NCBI RefSeq assembly: GCF_030253575.1
Contig: NC_080560.1
Span: forward strand, 11,371,001-11,435,000
DNA length: 64,000 bases
Source of the DNA: Rhododendron vialii
Lineage: Eukaryota; Streptophyta; Magnoliopsida; Ericales; Ericaceae
Direction of reading: 5' to 3'
Part shown: positions 55,901 through 64,000 of the stretch, in pieces
How the letters are laid out: each line of letters starts with the position of its first letter
Position numbering within the stretch: the stretch's first letter is position 1
Notes under the pieces: model-generated
What the model saw: only the letters and a program-made list of their open reading frames with translations
Database searches by the model: none
What the model was told of the DNA's origin: nothing
Program-made: the position numbers and the translations under genes

Positions 55901-58900
55901 CTTCAGCCCAAAATTCTTTGCCCAATCCGGAATTGGACAACATACAACGTGCCTTCTCCAAAAGAGTCCTGTTCATTCGTTCAGCCACACCATTCTGCTG
56001 AGGGGTTTTTCTCACTGTGTGATGCCTCACAATGCCCTCATCACTGCAGAACCTATCAAACTCACCAAGACAAAACTCCATACCATTGTCAGTTCTCAAA
56101 CGTTTTATTTTCTTACCAGTCTGATTCTCAATCAAAGTTTTAAACTGTTTGAATGTATTAAAGGCGTCACTCTTATGTTTCAACATATACACCCAAACTT
56201 TACGAGAGAAATCATCTATAATACTCATAAAATATCGAAAACCACCTTTAGAAGTTACCTCTGCGGGACCCCAAAGATCCGAATGAAAATAATCCACCGT
56301 GCCTTTGGTGCGATGAACAGCTGTACTGAATTTTACCCTGCACTGCTTGCCGTAAACACAATGCTCACAGAAATCCAGCTTCTCAATTTTCTGGCCACAT
56401 AGCAAACCCTGTTTGCTCAAAACCGTCATCCCCCTCTCGCTCATATGCCCAAGGCGCATATGCCACAAACGAGTCAAGTCTGAATCTGAAACCTTGGATG
56501 AAGCAACCGTTGCTGCAGCACCTAAAACTGTACTGCCCTGGAGTGTATAAAGGTTACCACGCTTTTGACCCTTCATCAGTACTAATGCACCCCTTGAGAC
56601 TTTCAAAACTCCACCTTCACCGAGGAATTTGCAACCATGAGAATCAAGAGCACCCAGGGATATAAGATTTTTCTTCAAATCCGGAACATGTCGAACCTCA
56701 GATAAAGTCCTAACAATACCGTCATGCATCCTAAGCTGAATCGTTCCTGAACCAACAGTCTTACAGGCCATGTTGTTGCCCATCAAAACTGTACCACCAT
56801 TGACCGCCTCATAAGTAGAAAACCACTCTCTATGCGGACACATATGGTATGAACATCCAGAATCTAGAATCCACTCGGTATTAGAGCGAGAATCGCCCTC
56901 TGTAACTGATAACACATTATCTGACTCATCTGAACTTTCAGCAATTCCAGCAATTACTTTACCCCCTTTCTGGTCTTCTTTTTCCTTCTCTTTGAGTTTT
57001 AAACAGTCACTTTTCCAGTGCCCGGGTTTCTTGCAATAATTACACTTTCCCTTCTTCTTACCTGATGACTTGGATCTTCCCCTATTACTCGACTCCACCC
57101 TTTCTGTTGTTCTTCCCCTAACAAATAAACCCTCCGCATGGGCATCACCCTCACCTGACACTTTTTTCCTCAATTCTTTCGAATATAGGCTGGCCTTAAC
57201 ATCCTCCATGGATATCGTGTCTTTGCCATACAATAGGGTTGTAACAAAGTGCTCATACGAAAGTGGTAAAGAACATAGCAAAATTAGGGCTTGGTCCTCA
57301 TCCTCAATTTTACTATCAATATTTTTCAGATCCATAATAATACGGTTGAACTCGTCTAAATGATCTTTAACAGGTATACCTTCTCGCATACGAAATGTAT
57401 AAAGACGTTGTTTGAGATATAACCTGTTGGTGAGCGACTTCGTCATATATATGCCTTCCAACTTCAGCCAAATTCCTGCTGCTGAAGTTTCTTCTTCCAC
57501 CTCGCGAAGAACGTCATCTGCCAGACTCAACTGAATAGAACTTAGAGCTTTGGCATCCATATCATCCCAATCTTCCTCTTTGATTCCAGAACTAGTCTTG
57601 CCTAACAAAGCCTTGTGCAATCCTTGTTGGGTTAACAGAGCCTTCATCTTTACTCTCCAAAGACTGAAACTGCTGCTCTGCCCATCAAACTTCGCAATCT
57701 CGAATTTAGCCGCCATAGCCACAATCGGAAACGAAACCCTAGTTTTTGCAACCTAAGGCTTTGATACCAGTTTGTTGTAACGAACGCTATGAATGCAAGC
57801 TAAGAACGAGAAATTGAAAACTAAACAAGAAATCACAAAGACACAAGATATACGTGGTTCCCCAAATTGGGTACGTCCACGGGCGAGGAGAGAGAGGATT
57901 CACTAACCAACGTGAAGAAGAGATACAAAGAGCCGGCTATGATCCGTAACTCGTCTAGAAAGGCCACCAATATGACAGCCCCAAAAGGATACCATAGAAG
58001 TTCCCCAAAAGCCCTATTTATAATAGGCTACATAAATAGGAGCAACATAGTTAACCAATGTGGGACTAAAGAATACAAGGCATAAACAAGGCATTCCCAA
58101 CAATATTAATTGAATATATCAAGCAACATTAACATATCAACGATTTTGATTGTCCCTGGCCCAAAATTGGGTAAAATTGGACGTTCCATCCCTTCGAAGA
58201 GAAGTTGCACTGTTTTTCTCCTTTTTCCGGTCTTGTCTTAAGATCATTATAACCACCTGAAAAGTCATTCTCTTCCGTCTTGTGTTCTTATGCTTGTTAC
58301 AGGTTTGGTCATACGAAAACTGTAGCTATGCGTTTATGGGAGAGCAGGATAGCTTTTATTTCAACAATCTATCAGATTTTTCGGACCCCAATTTCGGGAA
58401 CCGAGTACCCATAGTACTTGATTATGCGATTGGAACCCAAAGTTGTGCTGTAGCCAATAACTCAAATGCATATTTGTGCAACCCGAATAATACTTTGTGT
58501 ACTGATAATACGGATAGTGGCTCTGGAGGATATCTTTGTAGCTGCGAAAATGGTTATGAGGGCAATCCTTATCTGAGTCCTGGATGCACAGGTTTGTTGT
58601 TGGCTATGCTATTTTTGTTTTTCCAACTCATAATGCTATGTGGTAAACTTATATATGAGTAAAAAAAAAAACAAGAAGACCCAGAGATTAGCGTACCAAT
58701 TAATATATTTCTTAATGATTGATTGACAGATATTGATGAATGCGAAGATCCCAACCTTAATGACTGTGATGGAAATGCAACTTGCATCAATACTCCAGGA
58801 AATTTTAGTTGCTCTTGTAATGATCATTACTTTGGCGATGGAAGAGGCGATGGACGTGGGTGCACTCGTCAGGCCTCACAAATCTCACTGATTCTAGGTA

Positions 58901-61900
58901 CGTACGTATACTAGTACATAAAACATGATTCAGATCCAATTCCCAGTTGGTAAAGTCATGCACAATATGTGTCGAGTTCAGTTGCCGATAAATAAAAAGT
59001 CTCGCACAATATGGTTGCTATAGTTTAACGTAGCAGTTATCATAAGTATTTTGGATAGAGCTATCACACAATCTCGATCCTTGCATATGAATGAGTGGTG
59101 TATTGGACAATCTCGGCAAATATCAGGTTAATATAAGGCTTGAAATTCCAACATCTTCACATCTATCGCCCTACTGTTAAGATATTACAGTATTTTTTGG
59201 TTTTAAATTTTTTTTTGATTAGCAAAGAAATTTTATTAACCTTAATAACATAGTTACAAAGATTAAAAAGAAACGGGAAGAAGGCATCACAATCAATGGC
59301 CAACATCCCAACGAGGTTGGCAAATAGACCGAGAACAATCATGTCACCCGCTACCAAAGGGAGGGGGAGGCTGGCGAGAAACCAACCAAAGGAAACAAGA
59401 CATAAACCTACAACATTTCAAAAAAACAACAACCGCAGATCAAATAAAAATGAGCTGGGCACCGATCTGAGAAAATTGGGTTGAACCAATTTATGGCCTG
59501 AGCGTACCACTGAAGAAGACATGGAATATGACCCTGAAACTGAAGAATCACTGCGGTATCATCTTAGAAGCCAATAAGCCAAACCGTTATCACTGGAAAA
59601 TTTGGCTTTGACAGAATCAGACCTCCACTTCAGTGTAGAACTTGCTAATTTAGGAACAAAACAATCTTCAAAGCTGAGCACAATTTGGACATCCCAATTT
59701 TTTTCTCCCCCTTTGACTTATACATGTCCCAAATTGACTGACCAATTTCAAAATTAATGGCTCAGATTATGTAAATTTTCAAATCAATGGATTAGAGTTG
59801 GAAACCCGAGATTGGACAAACAAATCGGGATGGAGGGAGTAATAATCTTCCAACTTCATGAATCAGCATGTATGATCATGGCTTTAAACAATATCATAGT
59901 AACAAAAAATATGCAGAAAAATCAAACATTCTCATACCTTCTTTTCCTTGCAATTTTACAGAGGCCTTTTGATAATTACTTCTACTTTTTGCCTAGTTGA
60001 AATTCTGTTATGTCAGAAATCTCGCGCGGGAGAAATTAATCAATGGGAATATTTACCGATTTATTTATGTTTTTCATGTAAAAAGCCATGAATAAAAGGT
60101 TTTTTTTTGCACGGAGTATTGCCTATTCAAACTTGCAAAGCTTATTATATGTTGTGGTTTACTTGCATGAGGGGTTCATTTTGTGCCTGATAGTTACTAA
60201 GTATCTTATTTTGTAATCTTTTAATCTTGTTCTATACAGAATACTCTATCAAAATTAGGTAACTGGAAACATCAACATTTTAAGCAGTACGTGCCATGTG
60301 GACGGGCTTTAGCTAAAGCCGATAAGACTTCATTCTCTTTTCTAATTTGGCACATCGTTTTGTATTGATTACTTGTTTTGTACATTATTACGGTTTATAT
60401 TCAAATTTCATCATCGGCAAAGTAGCACAGTCAATGAAATTTTCTTAGAATTCTTCCACTATAAATGGAGAGGAAGTTTCATCCATTTTCAAAGGAAAAA
60501 GGACATGAATGATGAAAAAAATGAAGAATCATACAGGATTAATGTAGTGCCACTAATCCATTGGAATCATAACCAATTTCCTCTCATGAAACACAAAGTC
60601 TGGGCAAAGCTCATTACAACATACTGCGAAATAGCTTTTCTTTGTTGTTAGTAGAGATTACCTAATTACTGAATCTATACATATGTTTATGTGTATAGGA
60701 TTGAGCTTTGGTTTCTTGTCATTACTGATTGGTGTAACTTGGATATACTTCTGCATCAATAGAAGGAAGCTAATCAAACTAAGAGAGCAATTCTTCCAAC
60801 AAAATGGTGGCATATTGATGAAACAAAAAATTTCTTCAATCGATGGAACAAGGGCAGAGTCATCAAAAATCTTTACAGTCGAAGAGCTAAAGAAAGCCAC
60901 TAACAACTATGCTGAGAACCAAATAATTGGGCGTGGTGGATACGGTGTGGTTTACAAGGGAATTTTACCAGACCAACGCATAGTCGCCATCAAGAAGTCC
61001 AAAGTAATGGATGAGAACCAAGTAGAGCAGTTTATCAATGAGTTGTTGATAGTAACACAAGTTAACCATAGGAACGTTGTGAAACTCTTGGGGTGTTGTT
61101 TCGAATCAGAGGTTCCCGAGCTTGTTTATGAGTATATACCAAATGGCACGCTATTTGAACATATTCATAAGCCATTATCTTGGTTAACGTTGGAGCATCG
61201 ATTGAGAATAGCTACAGAAGCAGCTGGTGCACTTTCCTACCTTCACTCTGCCGCATCTATTCCGATCATTCATAGAGATGTTAAGTCCACCAACATATTG
61301 TTAGATGCTAATAACGTGGCAAAAATGGCAGATTTTGGTGCTTCAAGATTAGTCCCCTTGGACCAAACTCGAGTGGCTACATTAGTACAAGGGACTTTAG
61401 GTTATTTGGATCCTGAGTACTTCCACACTGGCCAGTTAAACGAGAAGAGTGATGTTTATAGTTTCGGAGTGGTTCTAGCAGAATTACTAACTGGGAAAAA
61501 GCCTATTTGTCCTGAGAGGTCTCAAGAGGAAAGGAATTTGGCGACCTACTTCATTGTGTCAATGAAGGAAAATAGGTTGTGCCAAATTTTAGAGCCTCAT
61601 GTGGAGAAGGAAGGGACCTTGGAGCAACTCCAAGCAATTGCGGAGCTTGTGAAGAGGTGTCTTTGTGTGAAAAGTGAAGAGAGGCCTACAATGAAAGAAG
61701 TGGTTGTGGAATTAGAAAGTTTAAGGAAGTATAAAAAGGATCCATGGGGAAATCAACAAAGTTGTGAAGAGAGTGAAAGTTTGCTGAGCAGTGACGAAGC
61801 ACCAACAAACATTTACGCTTTATCAATAGGTCCTTCTACTGGTGACATATCTGGGCATTACAGTGTCGGTAGCAGCACGACACCTCCGCTTGGTAAGTCG

Positions 61901-61909
61901 TTCTACTAG
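52321..61909 (+). CDS. Wall-associated receptor kinase (WAK), four exons, copia in intron 1
   Basis: Join 52,321-52,938; 58,303-58,591; 58,730-58,897; 60,699-61,909: 2286 nt, 761 aa, phases 0, 1, 1 all consistent. Signal peptide 1-23 ([10 protein letters not shown]), GUB_WAK pectin-binding segment from ~44 ([18 protein letters not shown]), Cys-rich WAK region to ~300, calcium-binding EGF ~303-347 (DIDEC), membrane helix ~360-379, kinase with GRGGYG 436-441, Lys457, HRD 550-552 (an RD kinase), DFG 570-572. WAKs span wall and plasma membrane and bind pectin or its fragments. An upstream in-frame ATG (52,261) lacks the signal peptide at its N-terminus, so 52,321 is preferred. Coding is intact, but intron 1 is 5364 bp because of an antisense retrotransposon. 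Expression must be tested. Confidence 0.92.
52939..53347 (+). other. WAK intron 1, part left of the copia element
   Basis: 409 bp of AT-rich intron ending in the target site ATATT. Nothing else recognised. The right part of the intron is 58,103-58,302. Confidence 0.8.
53348..53677 (-). repeat. 3' LTR of the copia element
   Basis: 330 bp. Offset to the other LTR is exactly 4425 bp with no difference found by eye; a fortuitous 72-codon frame in each LTR translates identically. Confidence 0.95.
53772..57722 (-). CDS. Copia gag-pol polyprotein, 1316 aa, intact
   Basis: Single frame, ATG at 57,722. Gag (UBN2-type) ~1-200; zinc knuckle CX2CX4HX4C at 227-240; aspartic protease DSG 287-289; GAG-pre-integrase HHCC ~421-455; integrase D482, D545, E581 (spacing D-35-E); reverse transcriptase from ~830 with YVDD at 995-998; RNase H from ~1165 ending near KHIDVRYH and ADMLTKP. 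All expected catalytic residues are visible, so the element may be able to move on its own. The Pol order (integrase before RT) defines copia rather than gypsy. Confidence 0.97.
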   Translation of the reverse strand: MAMAAKFEIAKFDGQSSSFSLWRVKMKALLTQQGLHKALLGKTSSGIKEEDWDDMDAKALSSIQLSLADDVLREVEEETSAAGIWLKLEGIYMTKSLTNRLYLKQRLYTFRMREGIPVKDHLDEFNRIIMDLKNIDSKIEDEDQALILLCSLPLSYEHFVTTLLYGKDTISMEDVKASLYSKELRKKVSGEGDAHAEGLFVRGRTTERVESSNRGRSKSSGKKKGKCNYCKKPGHWKSDCLKLKEKEKEDQKGGKVIAGIAESSDESDNVLSVTEGDSRSNTEWILDSGCSYHMCPHREWFSTYEAVNGGTVLMGNNMACKTVGSGTIQLRMHDGIVRTLSEVRHVPDLKKNLISLGALDSHGCKFLGEGGVLKVSRGALVLMKGQKRGNLYTLQGSTVLGAAATVASSKVSDSDLTRLWHMRLGHMSERGMTVLSKQGLLCGQKIEKLDFCEHCVYGKQCRVKFSTAVHRTKGTVDYFHSDLWGPAEVTSKGGFRYFMSIIDDFSRKVWVYMLKHKSDAFNTFKQFKTLIENQTGKKIKRLRTDNGMEFCLGEFDRFCSDEGIVRHHTVRKTPQQNGVAERMNRTLLEKARCMLSNSGLGKEFWAEAVSTTCYLVNRSPSTAIECKTPFEVWSGHPADYSVLRVFGCPAYAHVNEGKLEPRAKKCIFLGYAAGVKGYRLWCSDDLKFLISRDVTFDENYLIKGSKQVDDTVQEHSVPKQVEFMGESFDSGKKHIEKPIEEEFKSSDTEVDALVEQPRTIAKDRPRREIRPPERYSAYSEMVAYALSVAETVEYEEPSSYTEAISSTESAQWFVAMNEEIESLQKNQTWELVEPLKGKRIVGCKWIFKRKPGIPGVEDARFKARLVAKGYSQKEGVDYNEVFSPVVKHSSIRTILAIVACYDLELEQLDVKTAFLHGELEEQIYMRQPEGFVVSGKEDHVCLLRKSLYGLKQSPRQWYKRFDTFMISQSYSRSEYDSCVYFRKLPDGSFVYLLLYVDDMLIAAKSVSEINRLKQQLGGEFEMKDLGAAKRILGMEICRDRVAGKLFLNQKSYVLKVLERFAMQNSKPVSTPLAAHFRLSAELSPQSEDEEKYMSQVPYSCAVGSLMYAMVCTRPDISHAVSVVSRYMGRPGKAHWEAVKWILRYLCGTAGVGLLFGIVNSGDHAVGYVDSDFAGDHDKRRSLTGYVFTLSGSAISWKATLQATVALSTTEAEYMAIAEAVKEALWMRGLLCELGLTQGVSSVFCDSQSAIHLTKNLMYHERTKHIDVRYHFVRDIISQKQVEVKKVGTADNPADMLTKPVPVAKFKHCLGLLGICS
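57773..58102 (-). repeat. 5' LTR of the copia element
   Basis: 330 bp, TGTTG...CAACA. On the minus strand this is the promoter LTR, so element transcription would run opposite to the WAK gene. Confidence 0.95.
58303..58591 (+). CDS. WAK exon 2: Cys-rich WAK and EGF-like part
   Basis: Acceptor TGTTACAG at 58,295-58,302. Encodes [11 protein letters not shown] through an EGF-like block with [15 protein letters not shown], ending GCT plus one base (phase 1) before GTTTGTTG. Confidence 0.88.
58730..58897 (+). CDS. WAK exon 3: calcium-binding EGF
   Basis: Starts after GATTGACAG; encodes [13 protein letters not shown]...C-x-C...GC, the calcium-binding EGF signature. Ends before GTACGTACG (strong donor). 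Confidence 0.9.
58898..60698 (+). other. WAK intron 3 (1801 bp) with repeat remnants
   Basis: Contains a LINE-like 3' end in antisense from about 59,208 (T-run) to about 59,680: on the minus strand it ends AATTTCTTTGCTAATC plus A9. At 59,820-59,840 there is GGGATGGAGGGAGTA, the right end of a decayed Stowaway-type MITE. The remainder (59,850-60,690) shows nothing recognised. Confidence 0.55.
60699..61909 (+). CDS. WAK exon 4: membrane helix and kinase
   Basis: Acceptor TGTGTATAG at 60,690-60,698. Encodes the membrane helix, a basic stop-transfer (INRRK), the complete kinase and a Ser-rich tail, with TAG at 61,907-61,909. Confidence 0.93.
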
Positions 61910-64000
61910 GGCTGGTGACATCTTGCACAATGGGTATGCGAAGGTAATGTGTCGGGCTTTCTAATAGCATTGTGGGGTCCCATAGAGAAAAACGCTTTGC
62001 AATTATGCAGTGGTCAATTGTTAAAGTAGAATATTGTTCTTCGTTTGGGTCTGAATTGTTTGTGAATTCATTTTCTGGGTCTGTCTCATGACTTTTCTTG
62101 TTTTCTAGTAAATTATGGTCTTGTGATGGTGTTTTGTAGAATGTAGTCTCTTTTGTTGCATGTCTACTCCCATAATAAGTCTATGATTCGTTAAATTTGA
62201 ATAGTACAAAGGCCTAGGTGAAGGAGCTGGATCCATTCCAAAATAAAGATATCTTGTACATGAGTGAGGTTTTGAAAGCAAATACTAAGAATCAATTTCA
62301 ATTATTTATTAGATTTCTTCCCTATATATAAAGTGAGTATGTCAAGAGCAATAACATGCACATAGCCTAGAAATACTTTCCAATTTTTTGAATTCCGGAT
62401 GCCGAACAACAAGAACCCGTATTCAACTTATATACAAAAAATATGGGAAACAATGGGGCCTTGGCCCCTATACGCCCCTTATTGCTTCCGTCTCTTTCCT
62501 AAATATATACATGCCATCAGTAACTACAAAAGTTCTAAATCAAAAACCAGCCACCAAAATTGGATGCTTAATTATCTGTTTGCCTTCGAATCCACACTTG
62601 ATTAATGTCTTTCCTACTTCGTACTTTCTAGGGCTGAAACAATACCAATCTTCACTTGGGCGGTATCTAGTTGCATTTCGGAAATAGTGGGCTTCGACCA
62701 GATTGTTGGAGAAGATCGGCAAGGTGAGTGTGCGTGTGCGTGAGAGAGGGAGAGAGGTTCCTTTTTTTTTTTTCAAACGGAAATTGAGAGAGAGAGGTTC
62801 ATCTAAAGGGAAGTGATAGGCGCGTGATATCGTAGGTATGAGCGCCTAAGTAGGGCGAATTAGCGTATTAGAGGCGCGTTTTATTTCATTTTCTACTTGA
62901 TGCCGTGTTTTGTCTTGGTTTTGTGTTTTTATTATTTTCACAGGTAATAAGGCGAACTTAGCGCCAAGGTTGGAATGAGTGTTTTCAGAGTCGGTTCATA
63001 CGTTGCCGGGATGCCAAGGCTAAGTCATGAACGTCGGGTGACGTCGGGAGGCCAAACCCCATGCAAAGCTCAGAGAATGATTTTTAACATGCACGGTATC
63101 GATACCGTAAATGCATGTATCGATACAATGAATTGCAAAATTGATTCAGAGGCTCAACAGAACTATGGGTATCGATACCCCAATTGCCAGTATCGATATC
63201 GTGGGTCGCAACGGGAAATTTTGGTTTTCGTCGTTTCATTCTTTTATTTTTTTATATTTTTCCGAATAGTTGGGGTTTGATATAAATACCCCTCCGTACT
63301 TTGTTTTTAGGGTTCAGATTTTTATTAGCAGCTTTCCTTTTACGTTCTTTCTTTCCAGAGCTCTTTTCGTTCGAAGTTTTCAAGTTTTATTCAAGAACAC
63401 ATCTTCCGGAAACTTATTTTATGTTTCGTTCTTAATTAAAGTTGCTCGTGGATCTTAACTTAGTTTTAATCTCATGTTTAAATTAGATTTCAAGCATGAT
63501 TCAAGTTAAGGTTTATTTTTCTTTCCTTTTATTTTTAATAATGAGTGAGTAGTTTCTCTGAGGTATGGTCGCTGGGTAAAGGCGCACCACGACCCAATTA
63601 GGATTCGTCTTGCAAATTTTTCTGCACATTAATTTAATTAAATAATTTAGTTGGTGAAAACTACGTTCGTTGGACAAATCCAAGGCATTGCCAGGGCTCA
63701 TGTGAGCGGGAACGGGGGACCAAAACCGCCGCTGTGTACTAGACCGGCAACCTTAGGATTCGCATTCTTCGGGGTTTTCAATTCTCCCTAAATTTAATCG
63801 TTTTTTTAGAACTTAAAGCGAGCGGATTCTGATTGGGTAGCAAGCGCCGGATTCCCTACGACCGCGCCTCTCTTTTTAATCTTTCAAGCAATTTATCAGT
63901 AGCATTAGTTAATCAATCAACCAAAAGACAAGGGGTAGCTACCTAAGAGCTATTTTTAATAATACAACCTGAGTTTCCACTCACACACTTCACTGTCCTT
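61910..64000. other. WAK 3' flank and unclassified repeat-like DNA
   Basis: About 61,910-62,300 is the likely WAK 3' UTR and terminator. From about 62,810 the sequence changes character (CGCC/GCGCC words, GTATCGATAC palindromes at 63,096-63,199). About 63,540-63,860 resembles untranslated parts of plant LTR elements, but I could not find LTR borders. No gene is supported. Confidence 0.45.

Larger units (their letters stand above)
53348..58102 (-). mobile_element. Complete Ty1-copia retrotransposon in WAK intron 1
   Basis: 4755 bp, flanked by ATATT at 53,343-53,347 and 58,103-58,107. Two 330-bp LTRs (53,348-53,677 and 57,773-58,102) begin TGTTG and end CAACA and look identical throughout. The primer site next to the 5' LTR reads CTGGTATCAAAGCC on the minus strand (57,757-57,770), close to Met-initiator tRNA. 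The polypurine tract (GGTGGAGAAT) lies at about 53,678-53,690. One intact gag-pol frame. Identical LTRs and an intact frame imply very recent insertion. Confidence 0.97.

Noticed and set aside
1..64000. CRISPR arrays, operons, rRNA genes
   Set aside because: No regularly spaced short repeats with unique spacers and no rRNA-like sequence; the content is plant nuclear DNA.

Overview
This window reads as nuclear DNA of a flowering plant, most likely a eudicot. The coding genes are plant receptor-like kinases with canonical GT/AG introns. The intergenic space is AT-rich and full of plant transposon types: Ty1-copia with a Met-tRNA primer site, LINEs with zf-RVT/RNase H, tRNA-derived SINEs, Stowaway, Tourist, hAT and Mutator-like MITEs, and a TRIM-like element. 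I see no bacterial operon, CRISPR array or rRNA. Genus cannot be told from sequence alone.

Layout. (1) 2.7-12.1 kb: a tandem pair of LRR-XII (EFR/XA21-like) receptor kinases, both on + and both split by one intron inside the kinase at the same APE codon. The first carries a 2-bp deletion and is probably a pseudogene; the second is intact (1010 aa). (2) 13.7-29.6 kb: a segmental duplication of about 6.6-7 kb holding two intact intronless G-type lectin S-receptor-like kinases (SD2-5-like) on -. The spacer between the copies (20.6-22.95 kb) is packed with foldback elements, including a tandem triplication of a 404-bp hairpin unit. (3) 32.1-34.8 kb: a third, badly broken S-receptor kinase. (4) 35.8-36.1 kb: a decayed RING-H2 E3 ligase end. 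(5) 36.1-51.9 kb: a gene-poor repeat zone with nested MITEs, a 5'-truncated LINE, a poly-A retroposon, a TRIM-like inverted pair and hAT MITEs. (6) 52.3-61.9 kb: a wall-associated kinase (WAK) gene of four exons. Its first intron holds a complete Ty1-copia element in antisense, with apparently identical 330-bp LTRs, a 5-bp target duplication and a single 1316-codon gag-pol frame. (7) 61.9-64 kb: WAK 3' flank and unclassified repeat-like DNA.

Together the coding content is a cluster of surface receptors from three separate families. The LRR and lectin kinases are non-RD (HCD, HLD), a type often linked to pattern-triggered immunity; the WAK is RD (HRD) and belongs to a family that binds cell-wall pectin. 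Two of the five receptor genes are broken. The window shows gene birth (tandem and segmental duplication), gene death (2-bp indels, stops, insertions) and transposon turnover side by side. Immune roles are inferred from family membership, not from this sequence.
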